A stretch of DNA of 64,000 nt from Rhizobium oryziradicis. Lineage in GTDB: Bacteria; Pseudomonadota; Alphaproteobacteria; Rhizobiales; Rhizobiaceae. Of the stretch, positions 35,408 to 46,167 are shown piece by piece. Within the stretch, counting starts at the first letter, position 1. Each line of letters begins with the position of its first letter. Under the pieces are notes generated by a model. It saw nothing but the letters and a program-made list of their open reading frames with translations, made no database searches and was not told the origin of the DNA. The stretch is taken from contig NZ_MKIM01000017.1 in assembly GCF_001939045.1 (NCBI RefSeq), positions 19,562 through 83,561 on the forward strand. Direction: 5' to 3'. The position numbers were made by a program, and so were the translations under genes.

Positions 35408-36292
35408 ATGGCAATGCTGGAAAACCGGCGCAAAAAGGGCTTCGCAGCTCTGGTGATGGTTGCACCTTTTTTGACAATATTCACGCTGTTTTTTCTCTAT
35501 CCCACCGTGGAAATGGTGCATCTGAGCTTCACCGATGCACCGCTGGTGGGCAAGGGCAACTGGGTTGGGATCGATAATTATATCCGGCTGCTGAGTGATA
35601 AGCTGTTTATGACATCTTTGAAAAACAACGGTTATTTTGTGCTTCTGACCGTTGTGCCAACAACGGTGATTGCGCTGTTGATAGCACTTTCGGTCAACCG
35701 GCTTTCCGGGTTCAAACAGGCCGTGGCGATGTCGCTGTTTTTTCTACCCTATGTGCTGCCGGTGTCGGTGGTCACGCAAATCTGGATGTGGATGACGGAT
35801 CTTCAATTTGGCATCGCCGAGCCATTGATTTCGTTTTTTGCAGGCAAGCCCATTGCGGTTTTCAAGCACCCCTATTGGGTGATGCCAATGATTGCCGTTG
35901 TGACCATCTGGTGGACCAACGGCTTTAACGTGCTGTTGTTCATTGCGGGCCTTCGTAATGTGCCGCCTGAATTGTATGAGGCAGCCTCGCTGGATGGTGC
36001 CACAACGTTGCAAAAATTCTCACGGATAACATGGCCGCTGCTGTGGCCGGTAACGGCACTGATTTTGACGTTGCAGCTAATTCTGCAGCTCAAGATTTTT
36101 GATCAGGTCTATCTTCTAAGCAAAGGTGGGCCTTTCAATTCCTCCTATGTTTTGCTCATGCAGGTTTATCGCGACGCATTTCAGCTCAACAAAGGCGGCT
36201 ATGCCTCTGCAGTATCCACAGTGCTGTTTTTGCTGATTGCCATTATCTCGGTCTTACAGTTTCAACTTCTGCGCATCAGGAGATCATCATGA
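35408..36292 (+). CDS. CUT1 sugar importer permease (MalF/UgpA-like)
   Basis: 294-residue membrane protein with six hydrophobic segments. The EAA loop reads YEAASLDGATTLQKFSRITWPLLWP, the MalF-type signature for docking the ATPase. The ATG at 35408 follows GGGGAG; the longer frame overlaps the hairpin region. Its stop overlaps the next start (ATGA). Confidence 0.88.
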   Translation: MAMLENRRKKGFAALVMVAPFLTIFTLFFLYPTVEMVHLSFTDAPLVGKGNWVGIDNYIRLLSDKLFMTSLKNNGYFVLLTVVPTTVIALLIALSVNRLSGFKQAVAMSLFFLPYVLPVSVVTQIWMWMTDLQFGIAEPLISFFAGKPIAVFKHPYWVMPMIAVVTIWWTNGFNVLLFIAGLRNVPPELYEAASLDGATTLQKFSRITWPLLWPVTALILTLQLILQLKIFDQVYLLSKGGPFNSSYVLLMQVYRDAFQLNKGGYASAVSTVLFLLIAIISVLQFQLLRIRRSS

Positions 36293-37116
36293 GTATGATG
36301 AAGCGAATTGAAACGCTCGTTCTCACGGTGGCCACGCTGGGCGTCGGCCTTATTTGGATTTTTCCGCTGTACTGGGCCTTTTTGACATCCATCCGCTCCG
36401 AGCAAAATGTGGTTGGCAATGCCAGCCTCTGGCCAAACGAGATCGACCTTCACGCCTATGCCAGCGCCTTGTTTGATACCAAATTGATGCTTTGGTACGT
36501 CAATTCCATTGGCACGGCGGTGATTGCCACCGTGGTTGTTTTGCTGATTTCGGTGATGTGTGCCTACGCACTCTCGCAGATCAAATTTCCGGGGCGCGGT
36601 CTGCTGTATGGCGTTGTTCTGGCCAGCTTCATGGTGCCCACGCAGGCCTTGGTCGTCACCCAGTTTATCCTGATGAAAAATCTCGATTTGATCAACACCT
36701 GGGCCGGGATCATCCTGCCACAACTGGTCGTGCCGGTGGTGATTATTGTCTATAAGCAGTTTTTTGACGCTGTACCCAAAGAAATGCGCGAGGCCGTGGT
36801 GTTAGACGGCGGTGGTGAATTTACCATCCTGTTTAAAGTCTATTTGCCGCTGAACTGGGGCATCACCACGGCGCTTGCCATTGTCACCTTTATCGGTGTG
36901 TGGAACAGTTTCTTCTGGCCATTTCTGGTGATCACGTCTGAAGATATGATGACGGTGCCGGTCGGGATTACGCAAGTGCACGACACCTTCGGCTTGCACT
37001 TTGCCAAGCTTATGGCGGTGGCCATGCTAGCGGCCTTGCCGGTGATTGCGGCTTATCTGATTTTCCAGCGCCGTGTTACAGACGCGATCATGATTTCATC
37101 CGGCGTAAAGGGATGA
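36289..37116 (+). CDS. CUT1 sugar importer permease (MalG/UgpE-like)
   Basis: 275-residue second permease, six transmembrane segments. The EAA loop is REAVVLDGGGEFTILFKVYLPLNW; here Ala-Val replaces the common Ala-Ala. The end, RRVTDAIMISSGVKG, is the usual MalG-type C-terminus (GAVKG-like). It is the last gene of the abfA operon, followed at once by a terminator. Confidence 0.88.
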   Translation: MSMMKRIETLVLTVATLGVGLIWIFPLYWAFLTSIRSEQNVVGNASLWPNEIDLHAYASALFDTKLMLWYVNSIGTAVIATVVVLLISVMCAYALSQIKFPGRGLLYGVVLASFMVPTQALVVTQFILMKNLDLINTWAGIILPQLVVPVVIIVYKQFFDAVPKEMREAVVLDGGGEFTILFKVYLPLNWGITTALAIVTFIGVWNSFFWPFLVITSEDMMTVPVGITQVHDTFGLHFAKLMAVAMLAALPVIAAYLIFQRRVTDAIMISSGVKG

Positions 37117-37121
37117 TGGGA

Positions 37122-37160
37122 ACGCGCGCCTGATTGCATCAGGCGCGCGTCCTTTATTAG
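37122..37160. terminator. Terminator between the abf operon and the chemoreceptor gene
   Basis: 13-bp perfect stem ACGCGCGCCTGAT/ATCAGGCGCGCGT (37122-37134 and 37138-37150) with a 3-nt loop, followed by CCTTTATTAGTTT on the plus strand. The genes on both sides converge here, so it can serve both, though the T-rich side favours the plus strand. Confidence 0.85.
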
Positions 37161-37161
37161 T

Positions 37162-38901
37162 TTAGGCCGCACTTCTGTAGTGTCTCGTCTGGCCAGGCCG
37201 ATCAATGACGAACTTGGACACCAGCATGCGCAATTTGTCGGCTTCGGAGGCGAGGGCACCGGATGCTGCACTGGTTTCCTCCACCATCGCGGCGTTATGC
37301 TGGGTGTTTTGGTCCATGTGATTGACCGCTGTGTTGATTTCGCTCAGGCCTGAGGATTGTTCGCGCGTTGCTGTCGCAATAGATGCAATCCGCTGGTTCA
37401 CCTGACCAATCAATCCGCCAATCTCGTTGAGAGCCGTGCCGGTGGTGGAGACCAGATCGACACCAATAGACACTTCGCGGGTTGAATTTTCGATCAATCC
37501 CTTGATTTCGCGTGCAGCATTGGCCGAGCGCTGGGCCAGTTCACGCACTTCCTGCGCCACCACGGCAAAGCCTTTGCCCGCTTCGCCAGCGCGCGCCGCT
37601 TCCACGCCAGCATTCAAAGCAAGCAGGTTGGTCTGGAAGGCAATTTCATCGATGACGCCAATGATATTGGCGATCTGCGCGGCGCTGGTTTCAATCCGGC
37701 TCATGGCAGCAACGGCATTTTCCATGACATCGCCAGATTTATCGGCACCACTGCTGGCTTCAATCGCCACGTGGCGGGCTTCTTCGGTGAGTTTCAAAGA
37801 GGACGAAATATTGGTGGTGATCTCGTTCAAAGCCGCTGCCGTTTCTTCCAGCGATGCAGCCTGCTGCTCGGTGCGGCGGGCGAGATCATTGGTGTTGCTG
37901 GCAATATCGCGGGTTCCTGCATCAATGTTGTTGGCGGTGATCACCACCATGGACAGCGTGTCACGCAATTGCGCCACGGCATCATTGAAATTCTGGCGCA
38001 AGCCTTCAAATTCTTCGGGCAGTTGCTCGGAGATGCTTGCGGTCAAATCGCCGTTTGCCAAAGTTTGTAAGCCCTTCGCCAGGCTGGTTGTGGCGCTGGA
38101 CATGGCGGCGAGACGGGCTTGCTCGGCTTCTTCACGCAGACGGCGGCGTTCTTCCTGTGCTCTGCGGCTCTCGTCAGCTTCTCTTTGCAAGCTGGATGCA
38201 GAATAGACGCTCTCCTTGAAATATTCGACCGCACGCGACATCGCGCCAATTTCATCGCCACGGTCCTGATTGGGCACAATTGTTTCCAGCTTGCCGGAAG
38301 ACAGCTTTTCCATGACCTCGGAGAGCGAGCCGATCGGGCCGGTGATGGTGCGCATCAGCGCATAGAGCGCAGCACCGACCAGCAGCAAAACGAAAAGGGC
38401 GATCATGGCAAGCGTTGCCAGCGAATGGTTGGCGTCTGCCGCAATCGCTGCTTTATCAAAGGCGATGACCATGGTGCCGATGGTCATTTCCTTGCCTTCT
38501 TCGGTGTGTTTGAGCGGGGCCGTCTCAAAACTGATTGCCTGGTCAGCGCTGTCATCGGGGTTGCGGTTGGCAGCAAGAGCGGCAGCGCTTACGATGTCTG
38601 CTTGACCGGTGGTGAAAAACGGCTTGCCCTGATCATCAAGGATCACGGCGGCTCTGAAATCGCGGTCTGTTGCGGCTGGCAAGAAGGTGTCTTTGGCCAG
38701 ATCCTTGTCAAATTGCCACATGGCCGTTGCCGCACCGGATGATGCCATGGCGGAGGTCAGCTTGACCTTCTGCTGGAAGGACTCCGTCATGCTCATGGTC
38801 CGCGACCAGCCGGAATAGGCTGTTACAGCCCCAAGGCCGATGACAATCAGCGCCAGAGATGGCACCATGACTTGTGTTCGAATTGATCTGCTTTTCATCA
38901 T
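37162..38901 (-). CDS. Methyl-accepting chemotaxis protein
   Basis: 579-residue chemoreceptor. A transmembrane helix at about 12-32 is followed by a periplasmic sensor (about 35-160), a second helix (about 161-184), a HAMP domain (about 185-240), and a cytoplasmic signalling domain whose tip reads IIGVIDEIAFQTNLLALNAGVEAARAGEAGKGFAVVAQEVR. No CheR-docking pentapeptide is at the C-terminus. The sensor domain is not one I can name. Its place between two sugar-uptake operons and next to an orphan binding protein suggests nutrient taxis. Confidence 0.92.
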   Translation of the reverse strand: MMKSRSIRTQVMVPSLALIVIGLGAVTAYSGWSRTMSMTESFQQKVKLTSAMASSGAATAMWQFDKDLAKDTFLPAATDRDFRAAVILDDQGKPFFTTGQADIVSAAALAANRNPDDSADQAISFETAPLKHTEEGKEMTIGTMVIAFDKAAIAADANHSLATLAMIALFVLLLVGAALYALMRTITGPIGSLSEVMEKLSSGKLETIVPNQDRGDEIGAMSRAVEYFKESVYSASSLQREADESRRAQEERRRLREEAEQARLAAMSSATTSLAKGLQTLANGDLTASISEQLPEEFEGLRQNFNDAVAQLRDTLSMVVITANNIDAGTRDIASNTNDLARRTEQQAASLEETAAALNEITTNISSSLKLTEEARHVAIEASSGADKSGDVMENAVAAMSRIETSAAQIANIIGVIDEIAFQTNLLALNAGVEAARAGEAGKGFAVVAQEVRELAQRSANAAREIKGLIENSTREVSIGVDLVSTTGTALNEIGGLIGQVNQRIASIATATREQSSGLSEINTAVNHMDQNTQHNAAMVEETSAASGALASEADKLRMLVSKFVIDRPGQTRHYRSAA

Positions 38902-39043
38902 CTTGCCACATCCCGAAAATTTGGAAAAACGTCCGAATAAAGCGTCGTGGCAGTCATCAAAATGAGCACGATGCTAAGGATTGTTGTTGGGTTGGGCCGC
39001 GTTCACAATGCGCTTGCGCGCCACGGCCCAATTCTGCACGTTT

Positions 39044-39077
39044 CAGTTTGCTGTTTTGGTCAGTTTACTGTTTTGGA
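39044..39077. repeat. 17-bp tandem duplication over the end of the orphan binding-protein gene
   Basis: CAGTTTGCTGTTTTGGT (39044-39060) is followed by CAGTTTACTGTTTTGGA (39061-39077), 15 of 17 identical. The second copy encodes the last residues and stop (TAA on the minus strand) of the gene at 39065-39931; in the first copy that TAA reads CAA. A recent local duplication that preserved the stop in the gene-proximal copy. Confidence 0.7.
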
Positions 39078-39931
39078 TCATACCAATAGCGGGCATCTGC
39101 CTTTGCGAGGTCCGTTGGGAAGTTTGGATTGTTGATTTTGATAAGGGTGCGATTTTTGAAATCACCCTTGCTGAGCGCTGTTTTGACATCGGCATCGTCA
39201 AAGAAAAGCGCGTTATAACTTCCATCTTTCCAGGCAATTTCCAGCCCGCGAAGAATGTCGTCACGCAGCTTGGTGTTATTTTTCTTCACGTAGAATGTAT
39301 TGCTGGATTCGTATTGCAAAAGGATGGTCTTTTCGACAGCAAGACCGGGGACGTTGGCGACCTCACGGGACTGCTCGTTAAAGGCCTCGAAGGCACCGCG
39401 TGCAAAATGATCGCCACGTCCGCCGACCGTCATCTTGTAGAGGTTTTTTGGAGAGCCGGTTCTCACGGTCAGGCCTGATTTTCGCAAAACATCAACATCT
39501 GCCCAGCCAAGGCCCTGAAGCGCAACGAATTTCTTCAAGTCATCGAGGTTTTTAACCTGGCTGAATTCATTTTGACGCGCGCCGTCAATCAGCAGAATGC
39601 GCATGCCCAGCAGGCCACGGTCGATCGGAAAAGGAACCGCCAAAAGCTTTTCTGAGGCCTTGTTGGATGCCGACGCCCACAGAATATCCAGCTTGTCGCC
39701 GTTGGTGAGGGCTTCAATCATGGCATTGGTTGTGTTGAAGCCAATCGTCGACGGTTTCAGAACATAAGGATTACCGATTTTTTCAAATGCAAGTTGAAGA
39801 GCCTTGAAGCCCAAGGTCTTTTCTTTGTTGCCGCTGGAATTATAATAAATGGCTTTCGCCTCTTGCGCATGCGCAGCAGTGACGACGGTGAACGCCGTGG
39901 CAATGATGAAGAATAAGGCCCGCACAATCAT
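39065..39931 (-). CDS. Orphan periplasmic solute-binding-like protein
   Basis: 288-residue secreted protein. A signal peptide of about 22 residues ends ...TAAHAQEA. The rest has the length and look of a family 3-type or related periplasmic binding protein (GDKLDILWASASNKASEKLLAVPFPIDRGLLGMRILLIDG). No permease or ATPase gene adjoins it. Neighbouring chemoreceptor and lack of transporter suggest sensing, or service to an importer elsewhere. Ligand unknown. Confidence 0.7.
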   Translation of the reverse strand: MIVRALFFIIATAFTVVTAAHAQEAKAIYYNSSGNKEKTLGFKALQLAFEKIGNPYVLKPSTIGFNTTNAMIEALTNGDKLDILWASASNKASEKLLAVPFPIDRGLLGMRILLIDGARQNEFSQVKNLDDLKKFVALQGLGWADVDVLRKSGLTVRTGSPKNLYKMTVGGRGDHFARGAFEAFNEQSREVANVPGLAVEKTILLQYESSNTFYVKKNNTKLRDDILRGLEIAWKDGSYNALFFDDADVKTALSKGDFKNRTLIKINNPNFPTDLAKADARYWYDPKQ

Positions 39932-40245
39932 AAAATACCCTCACGCATCTTGCCTGAAACGATTAAATCTCTTGCCTTAATTTTGTCTGAAAAAACGGTA
40001 ATGCACGGAAATAAATAACGAAATAATCGAGAAATATCATTATATTAGGGTGTTCTGTTGTTGCATCTCTCGTGATGCCATAGATTTTTTGCGATGCAGC
40101 AAAAAGCACGGTCCGCTTATCACGGACCATGCTGGTAAATTCCACGAAGGCACATTTTTGACCGCTATCCATCGTCGGGTTTTTGGTTGTATCGCGGTGT
40201 GGATGGTGCTTTTTGCCAAAAGCACCATCTGACGGTATTGGTGTG
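39932..40245. other. 314-bp gap holding the end of the sulfo-ED transcript and an upstream promoter region
   Basis: No gene is seen. The half next to 40245 carries two hairpins downstream of the sulfolactaldehyde dehydrogenase stop (40202-40229 and 40101-40132). The half next to 39932 is AT-rich (39961-40060) and should hold the promoter of the orphan binding protein; I cannot pick out a reliable -35/-10 pair. Confidence 0.5.
40101..40132 (-). terminator. Intrinsic terminator of the sulfo-ED operon
   Basis: Read on the minus strand, GCATGGTCCG-TGATAAG-CGGACCGTGC forms a 10-bp stem (one G-T wobble) and is followed by TTTTT. This is a standard rho-independent form about 110 nt past the last sulfo-ED gene. 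A second hairpin, GATGGTGCTTTT/AAAAGCACCATC at 40202-40229, lies between it and the stop codon. Confidence 0.8.
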
Positions 40246-41715
40246 TTACAGACCCGAAAGGCAGATGTATTTCAGCTCAACGAAGCCTTCGATGCCGTAT
40301 TTTGAGCCCTCGCGGCCGAGGCCGGATTGTTTGACGCCGCCAAAGGGTGCCATCTCATTGGCGATCATGCCGGTGTTGACGCCCACCATGCCGGCTTGGA
40401 GTGCTTCGGAGACGCGGAAAATCCGAGCCATATCCTTGGCATAGAAATAAGAGGCGAGGCCGAATTCACTGTCATTGGCCATGGCGATCACCTCGGCCTC
40501 ATCCTTGAAAGCGATGATGGGTGCGAGCGGTGCGAAGGTTTCTTCCTTGGCCACTTTCATGGCTTGGGTCACGCCACGCATCACGGTTGGTTCATAAAAA
40601 TTGCCGCCAAGGGCGCTGCGCTTGCCGCCCGCCATCAATGTTGCACCGTGTTCCAATGCATCGCGCACATGCTCTTCCATTTTGGCAACGGCGCGGTCAT
40701 CGATCAGCGGGCCTTGGGTGGTGCCTGATTCCGTGCCGCGACCCAATTGCAGGTTGGCGACTTTGGCCAGCAATTTCTCGGTAAAGGCATCAACCACGCT
40801 GTCTTGAACATAGATGCGGTTGGCGCACACGCAGGTCTGGCCTGCGTTGCGAAATTTCGAGATCATTGCGCCATCAACGGCGGCATCAAGATCGGCATCA
40901 TCAAAGACGATAAAGGGTGCATTGCCGCCAAGCTCCAGCGACAAGCGTTTGATGTTGTCTGATGCCTCACGCATCAGCCAGCGGCCAACGCGGGTGGAGC
41001 CCGTAAAGGTGATTTTGGCAATCTTGGGATTGTGGCAAAACTCAAGGCCGATTGGCTCTGCATCCCCCGGCACGACAGAAAAGACCCCGGCAGGAATACC
41101 GGCGCGCTCGGCCAACACGGCCAAGGCGAGAGCTGAGAGCGGTGTTTGGGCGGCTGGCTTCAAAATCAGGCTGCATCCGGCGGCAAGGGCAGGGCCCGCC
41201 TTGCGGGTGATCATGCCATTGGGGAAATTCCATGGTGTGATGGCCGCACACACGCCCACCGGCTGTTTGATGACCATGATGCGCTGGCCAGGATTGGCAC
41301 CGGGAATGATATCGCCATCAAGGCGCTTGGCTTCCTCGGCAAACCATTCAAGATAAGCGGCGTTGGAGACAATTTCGCCCTTGGCTTCAGACAGTGGCTT
41401 GCCTTGTTCGGTGGTCAGGATCAGTGCCAGATCATCGGCATTGGCGATGATCAGCTCAAACCAGGTTTTCAACGTTTTGGAGCGCTCCTTTGCGGTGCGC
41501 TTGGCCCAGTCTTTCTGGGCAATTTCGGCCTCGTCAATTGCCGCACGAACGTCGCTGCGCGAAAGCGAAGCCACGTTGGCAATAAGGGCTCCGTCAAATG
41601 GATCGGTCACGGCAAAGGTCTGACCGTCAGTGGCCTCTACCCATTGTCCGCCAACAAAGGCTTTTGTTGTCAGTAGGGACGGATCTTTCAATGCTGTCTT
41701 CAGCGGGTGGGTCAT
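40246..41715 (-). CDS. Sulfolactaldehyde dehydrogenase (GabD-like aldehyde dehydrogenase)
   Basis: 489-residue NAD(P)-dependent aldehyde dehydrogenase, last step of sulfo-ED: 3-sulfolactaldehyde to 3-sulfolactate. It has the general base E261 in LELGGNAPF, nucleophile C295 in GQTCVC, and cofactor motifs PWNFP and FTGSTRVG. By sequence alone it would be called succinate-semialdehyde dehydrogenase; operon context gives the sulfonate substrate. The ATG at 41715 overlaps the TauE stop (ATGA); the longer frame to 41883 runs inside tauE and is false. Confidence 0.85.
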   Translation of the reverse strand: MTHPLKTALKDPSLLTTKAFVGGQWVEATDGQTFAVTDPFDGALIANVASLSRSDVRAAIDEAEIAQKDWAKRTAKERSKTLKTWFELIIANADDLALILTTEQGKPLSEAKGEIVSNAAYLEWFAEEAKRLDGDIIPGANPGQRIMVIKQPVGVCAAITPWNFPNGMITRKAGPALAAGCSLILKPAAQTPLSALALAVLAERAGIPAGVFSVVPGDAEPIGLEFCHNPKIAKITFTGSTRVGRWLMREASDNIKRLSLELGGNAPFIVFDDADLDAAVDGAMISKFRNAGQTCVCANRIYVQDSVVDAFTEKLLAKVANLQLGRGTESGTTQGPLIDDRAVAKMEEHVRDALEHGATLMAGGKRSALGGNFYEPTVMRGVTQAMKVAKEETFAPLAPIIAFKDEAEVIAMANDSEFGLASYFYAKDMARIFRVSEALQAGMVGVNTGMIANEMAPFGGVKQSGLGREGSKYGIEGFVELKYICLSGL

Positions 41716-42500
41716 GCGATATCTCCAAACAGTGTGAACAATGCGGGCGCGGCAAGCGACACACCCGAAAGAAAGAGCAGCAGAAAGGCTAGGCGGCGCA
41801 TGGTGGCGGGTGAAATTGGCGGAGGCCAGCGCTTGGCAAGAAAGGTGAAGCCGATAACCACCGGAATCGTGGTAAGGCTCCACCAGAAATGCGAGGATGG
41901 TATTGTGCCCGCGGCCGCAACCGTCACCAGCCGGATGAGCGCGTTGATGGCAAAGACGGCCACCAGTGTTTCGCGCACGCTTCTCGCATTCAGGGGCTGG
42001 CGATACAGATGATAGACCAGCGGCGGGCCAGCAGTTGAAAACAACCCGCCCATCAAGCCTGCAATGGCTCCAAAAAACACGAAAGAACCTGTGCTGGAGC
42101 GTTGCGTTAAAGGTGCAGGCTTAAGCAGCAATTGCAGGCTGGAAAGAACGATGATGGTGCCCAAAACAAGCTTTAGCCAGTCAAGCGATGCGGCAAGGAG
42201 AATGCCAAGCAGCCAATAGCCCACCAGCAAAAACACCAGACTGGAGAGAATGATGGGTATGAACTCGGCCATGGCAATGTCGCGCCAGCCATGGCGCAAC
42301 ACTTGCAGCGCATTGACGATGACCAGCACGCTGACAAGAATGGCTGCCTCGCGCAGAGGAATAACGCCTGTGAGGCCAACGCCACCCATCATGATCAGGC
42401 CAAATGCAAAACCCGTGAGGGTTTGCATGTAAGCGGCAATGGCGGTGAGGAGCAGCAATCCGCCCAGACCGATACCAAGACCGGCTATGTCCAGTGTCAT
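41712..42500 (-). CDS. TauE/SafE-family exporter, probable sulfolactate exporter
   Basis: 262-residue membrane protein with about eight hydrophobic helices. GFAFGLIMMGGVGLTGVIPLREAA and GLMGGLFSTAGPPLVYHLYRQP are the two halves of the TauE/SafE inverted repeat. In known sulfo-ED clusters a protein of this family removes sulfolactate; no sulfolactate-degrading sulfo-lyase is present here, which fits export. It overlaps the sulfoquinovosidase stop and the dehydrogenase start by 4 bp each. Confidence 0.85.
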   Translation of the reverse strand: MTLDIAGLGIGLGGLLLLTAIAAYMQTLTGFAFGLIMMGGVGLTGVIPLREAAILVSVLVIVNALQVLRHGWRDIAMAEFIPIILSSLVFLLVGYWLLGILLAASLDWLKLVLGTIIVLSSLQLLLKPAPLTQRSSTGSFVFFGAIAGLMGGLFSTAGPPLVYHLYRQPLNARSVRETLVAVFAINALIRLVTVAAAGTIPSSHFWWSLTTIPVVIGFTFLAKRWPPPISPATMRRLAFLLLFLSGVSLAAPALFTLFGDIA

Positions 42501-44488
42501 AGCTGCCGCAATCCTTCAAACAGGCTCGTGAAATCCGTAGCCTGACGATAGAAAACAGCAGGTTGACCCAAGGGTGCAGAAACGCTGATTGTCTCACCGC
42601 CGTCAAATTCTTCCCCACTCCAGACGTGGACCCAGCGACCACCCTTTGGCAGATAGAGGCCGCGTGTCGTTTCGCCTGCTTTCCACACCGGGGCCACCAG
42701 CAGATCGGAACCATAGAGATAGGCATCCTGAATGGTGTAGGTGGCAACATCGGCCTCATAATGCAAAAACAGGGGCCGTTGAACCGGAAGGCCAGTCTCT
42801 GCGGCTTGCTGCGAGAGTGATTTCAGGTAAGGGGCGAGATGTACATAAATCTGCGTCATCTTCGCAAAATGTGCCAGAACCTGCGGGTCTTGATCAATCT
42901 GCAAATTGTCTTTCGGGCGGTTTCCCTCATGGCTGCGCATGACCGGCGTAAATGCCGCCATTTCGCTCCAACGCATGATCAGTTCTGCCGTGCGAACATT
43001 GCCAAACAGGCTGGTGTAGCCGCCAATATCGGAGTGGTGATAGGCATTGCCCAAAAGGCCCGACGACAGCGCCCCGGACATGACCGTGACCAACCCATCA
43101 TGACGGGAGAAATCCACCGATTGGTCGCCACCCCACAACAACGGGCAATGGGCCTGCACCCCGGTAAAGCCCGCGCGCATGAAAAACAGCGTATCGCCCG
43201 TCAGGCCGCGGCTTTCTACCGCTTTGGCATTGACCTCGGCCCACAGCGTTGGCCAAGGATTGTGCATCAATTTGGCGTCAATGCCATTGGCCAGTTTGAC
43301 GTCGATAGGTAGATACTCGCCAAAATCTGCCATCCAGCCGGAGAGGCCATAATCCAGCATGTTTTTGCCGATCACCTCTTCAGCAAACCAGTCTGCTGCT
43401 GCCGGATTGGTGAAATCCACCACGCCGCAATCAAACTCGCCAAAATCAACCAGTGCCGTTTTGCCCTGCTCATCGGTTGCAAAATAGCCAGCGGCTTCGG
43501 CAATCGGAAACAACGGGCCGTCGACGCACAGATAGGGGTTTACGTAGCCAAGGAAGCGAATGCCTTCGAAGCGTAATTCCTTGATCTTGTTGTGCAGGTC
43601 TGGATAGCGCTGCTCATTGGCCTGCCAGTCCCAAAACAGGCGTGCGCCGAAGGATGTGTGGCGAAGCCCCACCCAATCTTCGCACCAAAGGCCCGAGACT
43701 TTCACGCCAGCGGCGCGGAACGCTTCCAGACGTGTGAAGGAATTTTCCCCGTCCTTGAGGCCAATGATCGCCCCACCATAGACCCAGTCCGGCAACATGG
43801 GTTGGCGACCAAAACGGATGGAGAGTTGGCCGACCAGATCAACAAAAGTTGGTGCCGCAAACAGTTCAACGCGCTCGGGCACGGCCCAGATTTCGACCTC
43901 GTGGAAATCGGCATTGCGGAAATCAAACACCGAATAGGCGGTGGTTTCGACATGCACGGCAATGCGGCGCGAGGTGAGATAGGTCGGTTGCGGATAATTG
44001 GTGTTGTAATAATCACCACCCGATTTGCCGGTGACATCGGCCTTCCAGGTGATTTCGGTGGATTTATCCCGGCCCACGCCCGGCTCCGATGTCCAAAGCG
44101 GAAAGCGACGACCGCGCATGTCGAAATAAGACATTTGCTCGCCACCGCCCCAGACATGTTCCGGTTCTTCAGCAACAAGGCGTAGCCAGACGCGGTTGAT
44201 ACTCGCGTCTTTGGCAGCAAATTCAACGTGACTGCCCTTAATGGTCAAAACCAACCGCACGGCCTGGCCGGGTGCATTGGAAAAAGCAATCTCATCGCCG
44301 GAAATCTCGGCATGGGTCAGCGGGCTGCGCTCGACAACGTAATCGTCAATGTCGAAATTGCCGCGATACATATCCATGCGCTCCTGTCCCTTGCCAACAA
44401 ACAGGCAAGGGTTTTCCGGGCGGTGCGTGAGAAGGGCGCGGCCTTCGATGGAAAGCATGAAGCCATTGTCTAAAATTTCCAGATTCAT
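42497..44488 (-). CDS. GH31 sulfoquinovosidase
   Basis: 663-residue retaining glycosidase that releases sulfoquinovose from sulfoquinovosyl glycerol, the head group of plant sulfolipid. Nucleophile D388 in GWMADFGEYLP and acid/base D455 in WGGDQSVDF are present. The sulfonate pocket is of the KERWY class: K245 (GLKDG), E270 (WCEDW), R283 and W286 (FGARLFWDW) and Y491 (HSDIGGY). This is the numbering I recall for the characterised Agrobacterium enzyme, so the family is fixed far more tightly than alpha-glucosidase. No signal peptide; it acts in the cytoplasm. Confidence 0.94.
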   Translation of the reverse strand: MNLEILDNGFMLSIEGRALLTHRPENPCLFVGKGQERMDMYRGNFDIDDYVVERSPLTHAEISGDEIAFSNAPGQAVRLVLTIKGSHVEFAAKDASINRVWLRLVAEEPEHVWGGGEQMSYFDMRGRRFPLWTSEPGVGRDKSTEITWKADVTGKSGGDYYNTNYPQPTYLTSRRIAVHVETTAYSVFDFRNADFHEVEIWAVPERVELFAAPTFVDLVGQLSIRFGRQPMLPDWVYGGAIIGLKDGENSFTRLEAFRAAGVKVSGLWCEDWVGLRHTSFGARLFWDWQANEQRYPDLHNKIKELRFEGIRFLGYVNPYLCVDGPLFPIAEAAGYFATDEQGKTALVDFGEFDCGVVDFTNPAAADWFAEEVIGKNMLDYGLSGWMADFGEYLPIDVKLANGIDAKLMHNPWPTLWAEVNAKAVESRGLTGDTLFFMRAGFTGVQAHCPLLWGGDQSVDFSRHDGLVTVMSGALSSGLLGNAYHHSDIGGYTSLFGNVRTAELIMRWSEMAAFTPVMRSHEGNRPKDNLQIDQDPQVLAHFAKMTQIYVHLAPYLKSLSQQAAETGLPVQRPLFLHYEADVATYTIQDAYLYGSDLLVAPVWKAGETTRGLYLPKGGRWVHVWSGEEFDGGETISVSAPLGQPAVFYRQATDFTSLFEGLRQL

Positions 44489-44499
44489 GGGGTGTGCTT

Positions 44500-46163
<1,664 letters not shown>

Positions 46164-46167
46164 ATCC

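Noticed and set aside
40246..41715. Plain succinate-semialdehyde dehydrogenase of GABA metabolism
   Set aside because: Sequence alone allows it, but the gene is translationally coupled to a sulfo-ED operon and no GABA transaminase is present.
42497..44488. Generic alpha-glucosidase or alpha-xylosidase of GH31
   Set aside because: The full sulfonate-binding set K245/E270/R283/W286/Y491 and the operon context identify a sulfoquinovosidase.
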